A stretch of DNA of 64,000 nt from JAVBMU01 sp031552185 (GTDB lineage: Bacteria > Actinomycetota > Actinomycetes > Actinomycetales > Cellulomonadaceae), in NCBI GenBank assembly GCA_031552185.1, contig JAVBMU010000007.1:17485-81484 (forward strand), written 5' to 3'. Of this stretch, positions 23,804 to 32,365 are shown piece by piece (position 1 is the first letter of the stretch; the number at the start of each line of letters is the position of its first letter). Position numbers and translations under genes: made by a program. The notes below the pieces were generated by a model, which was given only the letters and a program-made list of their open reading frames with translations, did not search any database and was not told where the DNA came from.

Positions 23804-24739
23804 GTGGTGGCTTTCGGACCGACGGTCGGCCTCGACGTCGGTGGCACCAAGATCCACGGCGTGTTGCTCGACGCAACCGGCCGGGTGCTGGATTCGGTCC
23901 GGCTGGTGACCGTTCCCGGGCCGGCCGGCGTGATCCGGTCGACGGCGGAGGCGGTGGACCGGCTGATCGGGCCGGCCGGTGCCGGCCGGATTGCGGTCGA
24001 CGGCGTCGGCGTCGGTGTGCCGGGGTTGGTCGACCCGGTGGCCGGCTCGGTGATGCACGCGGTCAATGTCGGCATCGACGGACGGCCGTTCCCGCTGGCC
24101 GCCCGGCTCGGGGCGGCGCTGGGCGGGGTGCCGGTCACCGTGGACAACGACCTGAACGTGGCGGCGGTGGGCGCCTCGCACGCGCTCGGGCCGGACGGGC
24201 GGGACCTGGCGTTTCTGGCCCTGGGCACGGGCGTCGCCGCCGGGATCGTGTTGGCCGGACGGCTGTATCGCGGCGCGCGCGGCGCGGCGGGGGAGATCGG
24301 CCACCTGCCGATGGATCCGAACGGGCCGGTCTGCGGCTGCGGGCAGCGCGGGTGTATTGAGGCGTACGCGTCGGGGTGGGCGATTGCCGGCCGCTGGCCC
24401 GGCGAGCCGGGTCTTCCCGCGCCCGCCCGGCTGTTCGCGGCCGCTGCGGCGGGGGACGAGCGGGCGGTCCGGATCAAGGCGCAGATGGTGGACGCCGTCG
24501 CGGCCGCCGTGCGGATCCTCGGCCTGACGGTCGATGTGCCGCGTATTGTGCTCGGCGGAGGGATCTCGCGGCTCGGGGTGGACCTGCTCGACGCCGTGCG
24601 AGAATCCCTGGAGCATCAGGCTCGTACGTCTCAGTTCCTGGCGTCGCTGCGGCTCGCCGACCGCGTGTCCCTCGCCCCCGCGGGCGTGCCCGTCGCGGCG
24701 GTCGGGGCCGCGCTCGCCAGCCGTCGAAAGGTAAGTTGA
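23804..24739 (+). CDS. ROK family sugar kinase, probable N-acetylglucosamine kinase
   Basis: A 311-residue ROK kinase with the ATP phosphate-binding motif LDVGGTKIHGVLLD, the catalytic region VDNDLNVAAVGA (Asp base) and the ROK zinc motif with CGCGQRGCIEAYASG. Unlike the regulator at 19280 there is no DNA-binding domain. It begins two bases after the permease gene and its stop overlaps the nagB start (TGATG). In this context it most likely phosphorylates imported N-acetylglucosamine or glucosamine; glucokinase activity cannot be excluded. Confidence 0.88.
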   Translation: MVAFGPTVGLDVGGTKIHGVLLDATGRVLDSVRLVTVPGPAGVIRSTAEAVDRLIGPAGAGRIAVDGVGVGVPGLVDPVAGSVMHAVNVGIDGRPFPLAARLGAALGGVPVTVDNDLNVAAVGASHALGPDGRDLAFLALGTGVAAGIVLAGRLYRGARGAAGEIGHLPMDPNGPVCGCGQRGCIEAYASGWAIAGRWPGEPGLPAPARLFAAAAAGDERAVRIKAQMVDAVAAAVRILGLTVDVPRIVLGGGISRLGVDLLDAVRESLEHQARTSQFLASLRLADRVSLAPAGVPVAAVGAALASRRKVS

Positions 24740-25521
24740 TGGAAGTCATCATCGCCGATGCCCCGACCCTCGCGGCGCTCGCGGCGGATGCGATCGACCG
24801 GCTCCTGCGGGCGAAGCCCGACGCCGTGATCGGCCTGGCCACGGGCTCCAGCCCGCTCGCGATCTACGACGAACTCGCGCGCCGGCACCGCGAGGAGGGG
24901 CTGAGCTTCGCCCGCGCCCGGGCGTTCATGCTCGACGAGTACGTCGGGATCGCCCCGGACCACCCGGAGCGGTACCGGAACGTCATCGAGAAGGAGATCG
25001 CCTCCCGGGTCGACTTCGCTCCGGGCGCGGTGCAGGGCCCCGACGGCCTGGCCGACGACCTGGAGGCGGCCTGTGCGCGGTATGAGGCGGCCATCGCGGC
25101 CGCCGGGGGCGTCGATCTGCAAATCCTCGGCATCGGCACCGACGGCCACATCGCCTTCAACGAGCCCGGGTCCTCGCTCGCCTCCCGCACCCGGGTCAAG
25201 ACGCTCACCAGGCAGACGCGGGCGGACAATGCGCGGTTCTTCGACGACGACATCGACCAGGTGCCCGAGCACTGCCTCACCCAGGGCCTGGCGACGATCA
25301 TGGCGGCCCGCCACCTGGTGCTCGTCGCCACGGGTCGGCAGAAGGCGGAGGCGGTGCACCAGCTCGCGGAGGGCCCGGTGTCCTCGCTGTGGCCCGCGAC
25401 AATCATGCAGATGCACCCGCACGCCACGCTGCTCATCGACGACGACGCCGCCGGCCGCCTCCAGCTCGGCGACTACTACCGGCAGAGCTACGCCCTGAAG
25501 CCGGCCTGGCAACACATCTGA
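24739..25521 (+). CDS. nagB: Glucosamine-6-phosphate deaminase
   Basis: Converts glucosamine-6-phosphate to fructose-6-phosphate and ammonia, feeding amino sugars into glycolysis. The 260 residues show LATGSSPLAIYDEL, the catalytic MLDEYVG, GIGTDGHIAFNEPGSSL and the late motif ALKPAW. ATG 24739 overlaps the previous stop. A nagA deacetylase gene is not in the operon, so deacetylation must be encoded elsewhere. Confidence 0.96.
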   Translation: MEVIIADAPTLAALAADAIDRLLRAKPDAVIGLATGSSPLAIYDELARRHREEGLSFARARAFMLDEYVGIAPDHPERYRNVIEKEIASRVDFAPGAVQGPDGLADDLEAACARYEAAIAAAGGVDLQILGIGTDGHIAFNEPGSSLASRTRVKTLTRQTRADNARFFDDDIDQVPEHCLTQGLATIMAARHLVLVATGRQKAEAVHQLAEGPVSSLWPATIMQMHPHATLLIDDDAAGRLQLGDYYRQSYALKPAWQHI

Positions 25522-25609
25522 CCCCGGCCGCGCTGCCGCCGGCCGGCGGGTCCGCGCTGCCACCGGCCGGCCGGTCGGCGCCACCGCCCCGCCGGCCGCG
25601 CCCGGGAAC

Positions 25610-27130
25610 TCACGGGTTCGACGAGAGCTCCGCGACGGATCCCGGGCCGGGCGGCGGACGGTTCGGCGTCGCGCCGCTCGGCGGCGCCGGCCGGCGCGCC
25701 CCGGACGAACTCACCGCCGCGTTGACCGCCAGGTTCGCGGCCAGCCCGAACAGCCCCGCGTTGATGCCCAGCAGCGGATCGTTGCCGGTCGCGTTCAGCG
25801 CGACGACGACGGCGACGCCGGCCACCATGCCGGCCCAGGCGCCGGCCCGGCTCATGCGGGGCCACAACAGGCCGAGCACGACGACGGGCACCAGCTGGGC
25901 GAAGCCCTCGTAGGACAGCACCGACAGCCGCACCAAGAGCGCCGGCGCCCACAGCGCGCCGGCCAGCGCGAACAGTCCGGCGCCGACGCAGACGACCTGC
26001 GCCCAGCGCAGTTGGCGCAGGTCGGTCAGGACGTCCCCGCCACGGGCGGCGCGGACCCCGCCGCCGAGGATCGTGCGCCCCCACAGCGTCCCGATCGCCA
26101 GCATGAACACCGATGTCGGCACCAGCGCGGACAAGGCCGCCGCGACCCCGACCACGCCGGCCAGCCACGCGGGCAGCGAATCCGTGACCAGGGTGAGCAG
26201 CGCCATGTCCGGGTCCGCGAGGGTGGGGATCGCCACCAGCGCGGTCAGGCCGATCGCCATCGGGACGAACAGCAGGAGCTGGTACCACGGCAGCAGGATC
26301 GAGTTGTGCCGCAGGACGTTCGGGCCGCGGGCCGCCATGTAGGCGGCGACATTGTTCGGGTACACCACGATGGTCACGGCGTTGAGCAGCACGGTCGAGA
26401 TGAACCAGGCCGCACCCAGGCCCGGCTGGGTGTGCCCGGGGAACAGCAGCCACTCGCGGTTGTCGATCACGAGCCGGTCGAACAATGGACCGAGCCCGCC
26501 GACATAGTGCAGCGGCAGGTACACGATCAGGTAGACGATCACGGCCACCACGAGGACGTCCTTGACCGCCGCCACCCAGGTGGACCCGCGCAGCCCCGAG
26601 ACCACGACGAAGACCTGCGCCACGACGAACGCGATCACCGCCGCGACCTTCGCGTCCACCGCGCCGTAGGTCATCGCCTCGACCACCTTGCCCAACCCCT
26701 GAATCTGCAACTGCACATACGGGATCAGGAACACCGTGGCGACCAGGGCCACCCCGATCGCCAGCGAACGGGATCCGAATCGCTGTTCGGCGATGTCGGC
26801 CACCGAGACCAGGTTGTGCCGGCGGGCGTAGGTCCAGAACAACGGCGCGACGACGTACGCCACGCACAGCCCGACGGTCAGGTACGCGACCAGGTAGAGG
26901 ATCGGCACGCCGCGGGAGAACGACCAGCCGGCCGCGCCGAGAAAAGAGAAGCTGGTGTACGTCTCGCCGGCCATCAGCAGCCAGATCAGCACGACGCCGA
27001 GTCCCCGCCCGGAGACCGACCATTCCGTCAGGCCCTTCTTGCGGCCCCGGGCCGAGGCCAGCCCGACCGCCAGCGTGACCACCATGGCGACGGCGAAGAT
27101 CCCGGTGGCCACGGCGGCGTTGCCGCTCAC
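25610..27130 (-). CDS. Sodium:solute symporter family transporter
   Basis: A 506-residue SSS-family carrier with about 13 transmembrane helices, including the family region SVSGRGLGVVLIWLLMAGE near the N-terminus and a Pro/Ser-rich cytoplasmic tail. It overlaps the DUF3311 gene by four bases; this two-gene pairing is typical of MctP-like carriers for monocarboxylates or amino acids. The substrate is not evident. The 88-base gap to nagB is a GC-rich convergent region without a gene. Confidence 0.88.
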   Translation of the reverse strand: MSGNAAVATGIFAVAMVVTLAVGLASARGRKKGLTEWSVSGRGLGVVLIWLLMAGETYTSFSFLGAAGWSFSRGVPILYLVAYLTVGLCVAYVVAPLFWTYARRHNLVSVADIAEQRFGSRSLAIGVALVATVFLIPYVQLQIQGLGKVVEAMTYGAVDAKVAAVIAFVVAQVFVVVSGLRGSTWVAAVKDVLVVAVIVYLIVYLPLHYVGGLGPLFDRLVIDNREWLLFPGHTQPGLGAAWFISTVLLNAVTIVVYPNNVAAYMAARGPNVLRHNSILLPWYQLLLFVPMAIGLTALVAIPTLADPDMALLTLVTDSLPAWLAGVVGVAAALSALVPTSVFMLAIGTLWGRTILGGGVRAARGGDVLTDLRQLRWAQVVCVGAGLFALAGALWAPALLVRLSVLSYEGFAQLVPVVVLGLLWPRMSRAGAWAGMVAGVAVVVALNATGNDPLLGINAGLFGLAANLAVNAAVSSSGARRPAPPSGATPNRPPPGPGSVAELSSNP

Positions 27131-27519
27131 GAGCCGCCCCCGTTCGTTCCGTCGTCCGTCCCGGCCGCCGCCGTCCCGGCCGCCGCCGTCCCGGCCGCCG
27201 CCGTCCCGGCGGCCGCCGTCCCGGCCGCCGCCGCGGCGTCGTCGGCCGGGATCGGCTCGGGCGCGTCGGCCCGGAAGAGCGGGTCCCGGCGCGCGACGAA
27301 CCAGATCACGATCGGACTGACGATCGTGACCAGAATCACGTACGCAGCCAAGAACGGTACGCCGAGAATCCTCGGCTCAATCCGGTTGGCGACGATCGGT
27401 GCGGCGCAGTACAGCAGGGCCGGGATCGCGAGCCCCCACAGCCCGCGCCGACCGGCCCGCGACCCGCCGGGACCGCCCGCGCGGTTCGTGTTCACCGGGC
27501 CACCGTAGACTCGCCCCAT
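27127..27519 (-). CDS. DUF3311 small membrane protein
   Basis: A 130-residue protein with two transmembrane helices (about 25-43 and 55-77, LWGLAIPALLYCAAP and AAYVILVTIVSPIVIWFV), followed by a cytoplasmic tail built from AAAGT repeats. DUF3311 proteins precede sodium:solute symporters and are thought to help them. The start is uncertain: ATG 27519 has GGAGAGG upstream but its codon overlaps the head of the divergent DUF3039 gene (CATG); GTG 27495 is the alternative. Confidence 0.8.
   Translation of the reverse strand: MGRVYGGPVNTNRAGGPGGSRAGRRGLWGLAIPALLYCAAPIVANRIEPRILGVPFLAAYVILVTIVSPIVIWFVARRDPLFRADAPEPIPADDAAAAAGTAAAGTAAAGTAAAGTAAAGTDDGTNGGGS
27161..27235. repeat. 15-bp repeat coding for AAAGT units
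   Basis: Five consecutive 15-bp units of CCGGCCGCCGCCGTC, the fourth and fifth slightly altered, inside the 3' part of the DUF3311 gene. Each unit encodes five residues on the minus strand, so copy-number change would keep the frame. Confidence 0.9.
27506..27511 (+). promoter_or_regulatory. -10 element TAGACT of a probable leaderless DUF3039 transcript
   Basis: TAGACT ends 6 bases before ATG 27518 and no ribosome binding site fits between. Confidence 0.5.
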
Positions 27520-27871
27520 GAGCGAGACCTCTCCACTCCCACCGGCCGGCCCCGACGACCCGCGCGACCCCGCCGGCGGCACCTCGACCGGCATCCTGGA
27601 ACGCACCGAGGTCCGCGAACAGGTCCAACCGGGCGATCACGAGCGGTTTGCGCACTACGTGCGCAAGGAAAAGATCATGCAGTCGGCGTTGTCCGGCAAG
27701 CCCGTTATCGCGCTCTGCGGCAAGGTGTGGGTCCCCGGCCGCGACCCGAGCAAGTTCCCCGTCTGCCCCGCGTGCAAGGCGATCTTCGACGGCCGGTTCG
27801 GCCCCGGCAACGGGGACGACGGCGGCGGTTCCGGCGGGCCGGCCGGCGGCGGCTCGGGCTCCGGTAGGTGA
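27518..27871 (+). CDS. DUF3039 domain-containing protein
   Basis: A 117-residue soluble protein with the DUF3039 core (about 38-95): HERFAHYVRKEKIMQSAL, then ALCGKVWVPGRDPSKFPVCP and a CPACK motif. The three Cys suggest a small metal-binding fold. Function is unknown. It is a fixed neighbour of the SF2 helicase gene in actinobacteria and overlaps it by four bases (GTGA), suggesting a joint role. Confidence 0.88.
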   Translation: MSETSPLPPAGPDDPRDPAGGTSTGILERTEVREQVQPGDHERFAHYVRKEKIMQSALSGKPVIALCGKVWVPGRDPSKFPVCPACKAIFDGRFGPGNGDDGGGSGGPAGGGSGSGR

Positions 27872-29688
27872 GCCCGGACTCCACCGCCGCCCGCACCGCC
27901 CCGCCCTCGACGCCGTCCGCCGCGGCGGCGTCGCACCTGCCCCCGGCCTTCCCGGGGCGGGCGCCGTGGGGGGCGGGCGCGAAGCTGCGGGCGTGGCAGG
28001 CCGACGCCCTGGCCCGGTACCGGGCCGCGGATCCGCGGGATTTCCTCGCCGTCGCGACGCCGGGGGCGGGCAAGACGACCTTCGCCCTGCGGATCGCTAC
28101 CGAACTGTTGCAGCGCGGCGTCGTGCGGCGGGTGACCGTCGTCGCGCCGACGGAGCATCTCAAGCACCAGTGGGCCGACGCCGCCGCCCGCGTGGGCGTG
28201 CGGCTGGACCCGAATTTCCGCAACGCCCAGGGTCGGCACGGCGCGGCCTACGACGGCGTCGCCGTCACCTACGCCCAGGTCGCGGCCAATCCGGCGCTGC
28301 ACCGGGCGCGGACCGAGGCGGCCCGCACCCTCGTCATCCTGGACGAGGTGCACCACGGCGGCGACGCCCTGTCCTGGGGCGACGCCGTCCGGGAGGCTTT
28401 CGACGACGCCGCCCGCCGGCTCGCCCTCACGGGCACCCCGTTCCGCTCGGACACCGCCGCCATCCCGTTCGTCACCTATGCGGCGGACCGGGACGGCGTG
28501 CGGCGCTCCAAGGCCGACTTCACCTATGGGTACGCCGACGCGCTGCGCGACCACGTGGTGCGCCCGGTCATCTTCATGGCGTACAGCGGGAACATGCGGT
28601 GGCGCACCCGGGCGGGGGAAGAGGTCGGCGCCCGGCTCGGCGAGCCCCTGACCAAGGATGTCACCGCGCAGGCCTGGCGGACCGCGCTGGACCCCACGGG
28701 CGAGTGGATCGGCGCCGTCCTCGCCGCCGCCGACCGGCGGCTGACCGAGGTCCGGCGGACCGTCCCCGACGCCGGCGGATTGGTGATCGCCACCGATCAG
28801 ACCGACGCCCGGGCCTACGCAGGCATCCTCGCCCGGATCACGGGCGAGCGGCCCGTCGTCGTGCTGTCCGACGACGAGGGCTCCTCCGGGCGCATCGAGT
28901 CCTTCACCGATTCCGACGACCGCTGGATGGTCGCCGTGCGGATGGTGTCGGAGGGGGTGGACGTGCCGCGGCTCGCCGTCGGCGTGTATGCCACCTCGAC
29001 GGCGACGCCGTTGTTCTTCGCCCAGGCGGTGGGGCGGTTCGTCCGCGCCCGGCGGCGCGGCGAAACCGCATCGGTCTTCCTGCCCTCCGTGCCGCGCCTG
29101 CTGGAGTTGGCGGGCTCGCTGGAGGCCGAGCGCGACCACGCGCTCGACCGGCCGCTGACCGCCGAGGAGCAGGGCGTCGACTATGACCCCGAGGCCGGGC
29201 TGCTCGCGGCGGCAAACCGGGAGGACAAGGCCTCCGGCGAGCTGCTGCAGGGGCAGTTCGAGGCCCTGGAGGCACAGGCCTCCTTCGATCGGGTCCTGTT
29301 CGACGGCGGCGAGTTCGGCACCGGCGCCGACGTCGGCTCCGACGAGGAACTGGACTTTCTCGGGCTGCCCGGGTTGCTGGACCCCGACCAGGTCTCCGCG
29401 CTGCTGGCCCAGCGGCAGGCCGACCAGCTCAAGGCCCGCAAGCGGGCCGGCCGCAGTGGGGCGGACGCGAACGGCGTCGGCGGCGTCACCGACCACCGGC
29501 GCGCCGCCGAACTGCGCAAGGAACTGTCCGCTCTGGTTTCCGCGTGGGCCCGGCGCAGCGGGCAGCCGCACGGCTCGGTGCACAACGAACTGCGTCGCCG
29601 CTGCGGCGGCCCGGAGGTGCCGCTCGCCTCTGTCGCCCAGCTCGACGCCCGGGTCCGCACCGTGCGCGGCTGGTTCGCCGGCCGATAG
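27868..29688 (+). CDS. DEAD/DEAH-box superfamily 2 helicase
   Basis: A 606-residue SF2 helicase with Q-motif-like WQADALARY, Walker A TPGAGKTT (about 66-73), motif II LDEVHH, motif III LTGTPFRSD, and C-terminal motifs MVSEGVDVPRL and QAVGRFVRARR (V and VI). The C-terminal 150 residues are specific to this actinobacterial group, with a basic stretch KARKRAGRSG. Substrate (DNA or RNA) is not known. It is convergent with pncB; the 73-base gap between them has no gene. Confidence 0.92.
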   Translation: MSPDSTAARTAPPSTPSAAAASHLPPAFPGRAPWGAGAKLRAWQADALARYRAADPRDFLAVATPGAGKTTFALRIATELLQRGVVRRVTVVAPTEHLKHQWADAAARVGVRLDPNFRNAQGRHGAAYDGVAVTYAQVAANPALHRARTEAARTLVILDEVHHGGDALSWGDAVREAFDDAARRLALTGTPFRSDTAAIPFVTYAADRDGVRRSKADFTYGYADALRDHVVRPVIFMAYSGNMRWRTRAGEEVGARLGEPLTKDVTAQAWRTALDPTGEWIGAVLAAADRRLTEVRRTVPDAGGLVIATDQTDARAYAGILARITGERPVVVLSDDEGSSGRIESFTDSDDRWMVAVRMVSEGVDVPRLAVGVYATSTATPLFFAQAVGRFVRARRRGETASVFLPSVPRLLELAGSLEAERDHALDRPLTAEEQGVDYDPEAGLLAAANREDKASGELLQGQFEALEAQASFDRVLFDGGEFGTGADVGSDEELDFLGLPGLLDPDQVSALLAQRQADQLKARKRAGRSGADANGVGGVTDHRRAAELRKELSALVSAWARRSGQPHGSVHNELRRRCGGPEVPLASVAQLDARVRTVRGWFAGR

Positions 29689-29761
29689 GCGGGGTGCGCC
29701 GCCGAAGCATTCTCCGACGGCGCCGGGCGCACCGGGCCCTCGGCGGCGAGGCCCTCGCGCC

Positions 29762-31114
29762 TCAGTCCAGCGTCACCTGCACGGTCGGAATCGCCGGGTC
29801 GCCCACCGAGAGCCGCCGCGCCCCGCGCGGCAGCTCGGCCCGGGACTCGGCGTGCCGGTGGCGCGCCGCCCGAACGCCGGCCACGCCGACCCAGCGCTCG
29901 TCGACGACGCCGTCGGTCACCAACGGGACCTGCAGCGGGCGGCAGTCCGGGCTCGGGCACCAGTCGGCGAGCGCCTGGTTGGAGCCGGCGGCGACGACCT
30001 CCTCCTCGGCCCGGCCGCGGTCGTCGAGTCGCCGCGCGGCCGCCTTGCGGCCGCCGACGCTGGTCTTGGCCGTCGACGCCTTGGCGACGGAGCGCAGCAC
30101 GCCGTCGGCGCTCTCGCGGGCGACGAGCTTGTAGACCATGCCACAGGTCGGCGCGCCCGAGCCGGTGACAACCGACGTGCCGACGCCGTACGAGTCCACC
30201 GGCGCGGCGGCCAGCGCCGCGATGGCGTGCTCATCGAGGTCCGAGGTCACCACGATCTTCGTCCCGTGCGCGCCGAGCTCGTCGAGCTGGCGGCGCACCT
30301 CCACGGCCAGGACGCCGAGGTCGCCGGAGTCCAGCCGCACCGCGCCCAGGTCGGGGCCCGCCACTTTGACCGCTGTCTCGACGCCGCGCCGCACGTCATA
30401 CGTGTCCACCAGGAGCGTCGTCGCCGCGCCGAGGGCGGCGACCTGGGACGTGAAGGCGGCCTCCTCGTCGTCGTGCAACAGGGTGAAGGCGTGGGCGGCG
30501 GTACCGATCGTCGCCAAGCCGTAGCGGCGTCCCGCCTCCAGGTTCGAGGTCCCCGCGAAACCGGCGATCGCGGTGGCCCGGGCCGCCGCGACGGCGGCGT
30601 GCTCGTGCGCCCGGCGGGCGCCCATCTCCAGACAGGGCCGGTCGGCCGCGGCGCTGGTCATCCGGGAGGCGGCGGAGGCGATGGCGGAATCGAAGTTCAG
30701 GATCGACAGGATCAGCGTCTCGAGGACGACGGCCTCGGCAAAGCTGCCCTCGACCATGAGCACGGGGGAGTGCGGGAAGAACATCTCGCCCTCGGCGTAG
30801 CCGGTCACGGTGCCGGTGAAGCGGTAGTCGGCCAGGTAGTCGATCGTGGGCCGGTCGACAATGCGCTCGCGGTCGAGCCACGCGAGTTCGGCGTCGGCGA
30901 ACCGGAACGCGGGCAGCGCCTCCAGGAACCGGCCGGTGCCGGCCAGCACGCCGTACCGGCGTCCGTGCGGCAGGTGGCGGGTGAAAACCTCGAACACGCA
31001 CCGCCGGTGGGCGGTGCCGTCGGCGAGCGCCGCCTGGAGCATGGTGAGTTCGTATCGGTCCGTCATCAGCGACGTCGGCCGCAGCGGAGCCCAAGGTGCG
31101 GTGCTGTGCGTCAT
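29762..31114 (-). CDS. pncB: Nicotinate phosphoribosyltransferase
   Basis: Makes nicotinate mononucleotide from nicotinate and PRPP in NAD salvage. The 450 residues begin with LMTDRYELTMLQAALADG, contain EVFTRHLPHGRRYGV, the PRPP-site region VRLDSGDLGVLAVEVR, and VVTSDLDEHAI with the following GVGTSVVTGSGAP. A -10 TACCGT (31126-31121) lies 6 bases before the ATG, so the transcript is probably leaderless. It is divergent from clpS. Confidence 0.95.
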   Translation of the reverse strand: MTHSTAPWAPLRPTSLMTDRYELTMLQAALADGTAHRRCVFEVFTRHLPHGRRYGVLAGTGRFLEALPAFRFADAELAWLDRERIVDRPTIDYLADYRFTGTVTGYAEGEMFFPHSPVLMVEGSFAEAVVLETLILSILNFDSAIASAASRMTSAAADRPCLEMGARRAHEHAAVAAARATAIAGFAGTSNLEAGRRYGLATIGTAAHAFTLLHDDEEAAFTSQVAALGAATTLLVDTYDVRRGVETAVKVAGPDLGAVRLDSGDLGVLAVEVRRQLDELGAHGTKIVVTSDLDEHAIAALAAAPVDSYGVGTSVVTGSGAPTCGMVYKLVARESADGVLRSVAKASTAKTSVGGRKAAARRLDDRGRAEEEVVAAGSNQALADWCPSPDCRPLQVPLVTDGVVDERWVGVAGVRAARHRHAESRAELPRGARRLSVGDPAIPTVQVTLD

Positions 31115-31191
31115 GCGCCCACGGTAGGCCGGCCGGGTGGGCGCCCGCCCGTCGCGTCCGCGGCGCGGCCGGTGGGGGGGTGGGGCGTGTC

Positions 31192-31197
31192 TAGAAT
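31192..31197 (+). promoter_or_regulatory. -10 element TAGAAT of a probable leaderless clpS transcript
   Basis: TAGAAT ends 7 bases before GTG 31205; no ribosome binding site lies between. Confidence 0.5.
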
Positions 31198-31204
31198 CGA
31201 TGAT

Positions 31205-31624
31205 GTGACCGTTCCATCCTTCGGCGGGGGGCCCGACGTCGTCGTGCCAGCCGGCGCTGTCACGGTCCCGGCCGGGCCGGTCTCCGCCGCCTTGGTCCCC
31301 GCCGGCCCGGACTCCGCGGTCAGGGCGTCCGTGGCGGAGCCCGACCAGGCGACCCGGTCCGAGGAGCAGGCGGACGTCACGCCGGCGCGGCCGTGGATCG
31401 CGGTGGTCTGGAACGACCCGGTCAATCTCATGTCCTACGTGACGTACGTCTTCGAGTCATACTTCGGCTACGCCCGGCCCAAGGCCGAGCAACTCATGCT
31501 GCAGGTGCATCACGAGGGGCGCGCGGTCGTTTCCCACGGCGACCGGGAACGGATCGAGGTGGACGTGCAAGCGATGCACTCGTACGGGCTGTGGGCCACG
31601 ATGCAGCGCGGCGAGGCGTCGTGA
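31205..31624 (+). CDS. clpS: ATP-dependent Clp protease adaptor ClpS
   Basis: ClpS delivers N-degron proteins to ClpC/ClpA-ClpP. The C-terminal 80 of 139 residues form the ClpS core: WIAVVWNDPVNLMSYVTYVF, then HHEGRAVVSHGDRERIEVDV and MHSYGLWATMQ. The N-terminal 55 residues are Pro/Ala/Val-rich and longer than usual. GTG 31205 is set by the -10 box. It overlaps the DUF2017 gene by four bases. Confidence 0.94.
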   Translation: MTVPSFGGGPDVVVPAGAVTVPAGPVSAALVPAGPDSAVRASVAEPDQATRSEEQADVTPARPWIAVVWNDPVNLMSYVTYVFESYFGYARPKAEQLMLQVHHEGRAVVSHGDRERIEVDVQAMHSYGLWATMQRGEAS

Positions 31625-32250
31625 GACCGTTCGTCGCCGCGCGGGGCGGATACCGTGCGGTGCTCGAACCCGAGGAGCGGGAGGCGTTGGCGCAGGTCTG
31701 CGATCAGGTGGCCGGGATGTTGCAGGCCGTGGCCCCCGCTCGGGGTGCCGGCTCGGACGCGCTGCCCGCCTGGCCCACGGGCGCGGCCGGCGAGGAGGTC
31801 CCCGCGCCGCGGGACGCGGCCGTCCTGCGGCTGCTGCCGAGCGCCGGTCAGGACGCGGCCGTGGCCCGGGAGTTTCGGCGGTTGACCCAGGGCGACCTCG
31901 CGACGTCGAAGTCGGTGCGGCTGGTGGGGCTCGCGGCGCTACTGCGCGTCGCGCCCGAGGGCATCCCCGCGGCGCTGATGGTCCGCCGCGAGCAGGCCGA
32001 CGCCGTCGCCGGGGCGTTCACTGACCTGCGCCTGGTCCTCGCCGAGCGTCTCGACCTGCGCACGGATGCCCAAGTGGAGGCGCTGTACCGGGACCTCGAC
32101 CTGGCCGCGGAACCGGACGGCGTCGACGATGACGATCTGAATCGCCGGAGGTTCCTCGTCGCCGTTTTCATCATGGCAGGACTGCTGCAGGAGTCGCTGG
32201 TCGAAGGCATGCTGAGCGACCTGCGCGCCCGCACCGACCGGCCGGGATAG
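31621..32250 (+). CDS. DUF2017 family protein
   Basis: A 209-residue cytoplasmic alpha-helical protein beginning RPFVAARGGYRAVLEPEEREAL, with no membrane segment. DUF2017 genes nearly always follow clpS in actinobacteria, so a link with Clp proteolysis is plausible but unproven. GTG 31621 overlaps the clpS stop, supporting translational coupling. Confidence 0.88.
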   Translation: MRPFVAARGGYRAVLEPEEREALAQVCDQVAGMLQAVAPARGAGSDALPAWPTGAAGEEVPAPRDAAVLRLLPSAGQDAAVAREFRRLTQGDLATSKSVRLVGLAALLRVAPEGIPAALMVRREQADAVAGAFTDLRLVLAERLDLRTDAQVEALYRDLDLAAEPDGVDDDDLNRRRFLVAVFIMAGLLQESLVEGMLSDLRARTDRPG

Positions 32251-32260
32251 CCCGCGCCGG

Positions 32261-32308
32261 CGGGAGGGACGAATCTCACACCGCCCGCGGGAGGGGTAAA
32301 TCTCACAC
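32261..32308. repeat. 21-bp direct repeat upstream of murI
   Basis: Two copies (32261-32281 and 32288-32308, 27-bp period) share 18 of 21 bases; the common parts are CGGGAGGG and AATCTCACAC. They fill the short gap between the DUF2017 stop and the murI promoter, so could be paired protein-binding sites. No palindrome is visible. Confidence 0.7.
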
Positions 32309-32352
32309 GGCCGCCCTGCCGCGCAACCGCACCGCCCCGGCCGGCCCCGCAT

Positions 32353-32358
32353 TAGGCT
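32353..32358 (+). promoter_or_regulatory. -10 element TAGGCT of a probable leaderless murI transcript
   Basis: TAGGCT ends 7 bases before GTG 32366. Confidence 0.5.
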
Positions 32359-32365
32359 CGACGCC

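Noticed and set aside
24376..24738. N-terminal extension of nagB by about 120 residues
   Set aside because: The extension overlaps the kinase gene in another frame and is Arg/Gly-rich; ATG 24739 overlaps the kinase stop and matches the NagB family start.
29183..31204. Very long upstream extension of clpS
   Set aside because: It runs antisense through pncB and through the helicase in another frame; the -10 box and GTG 31205 define the real start.
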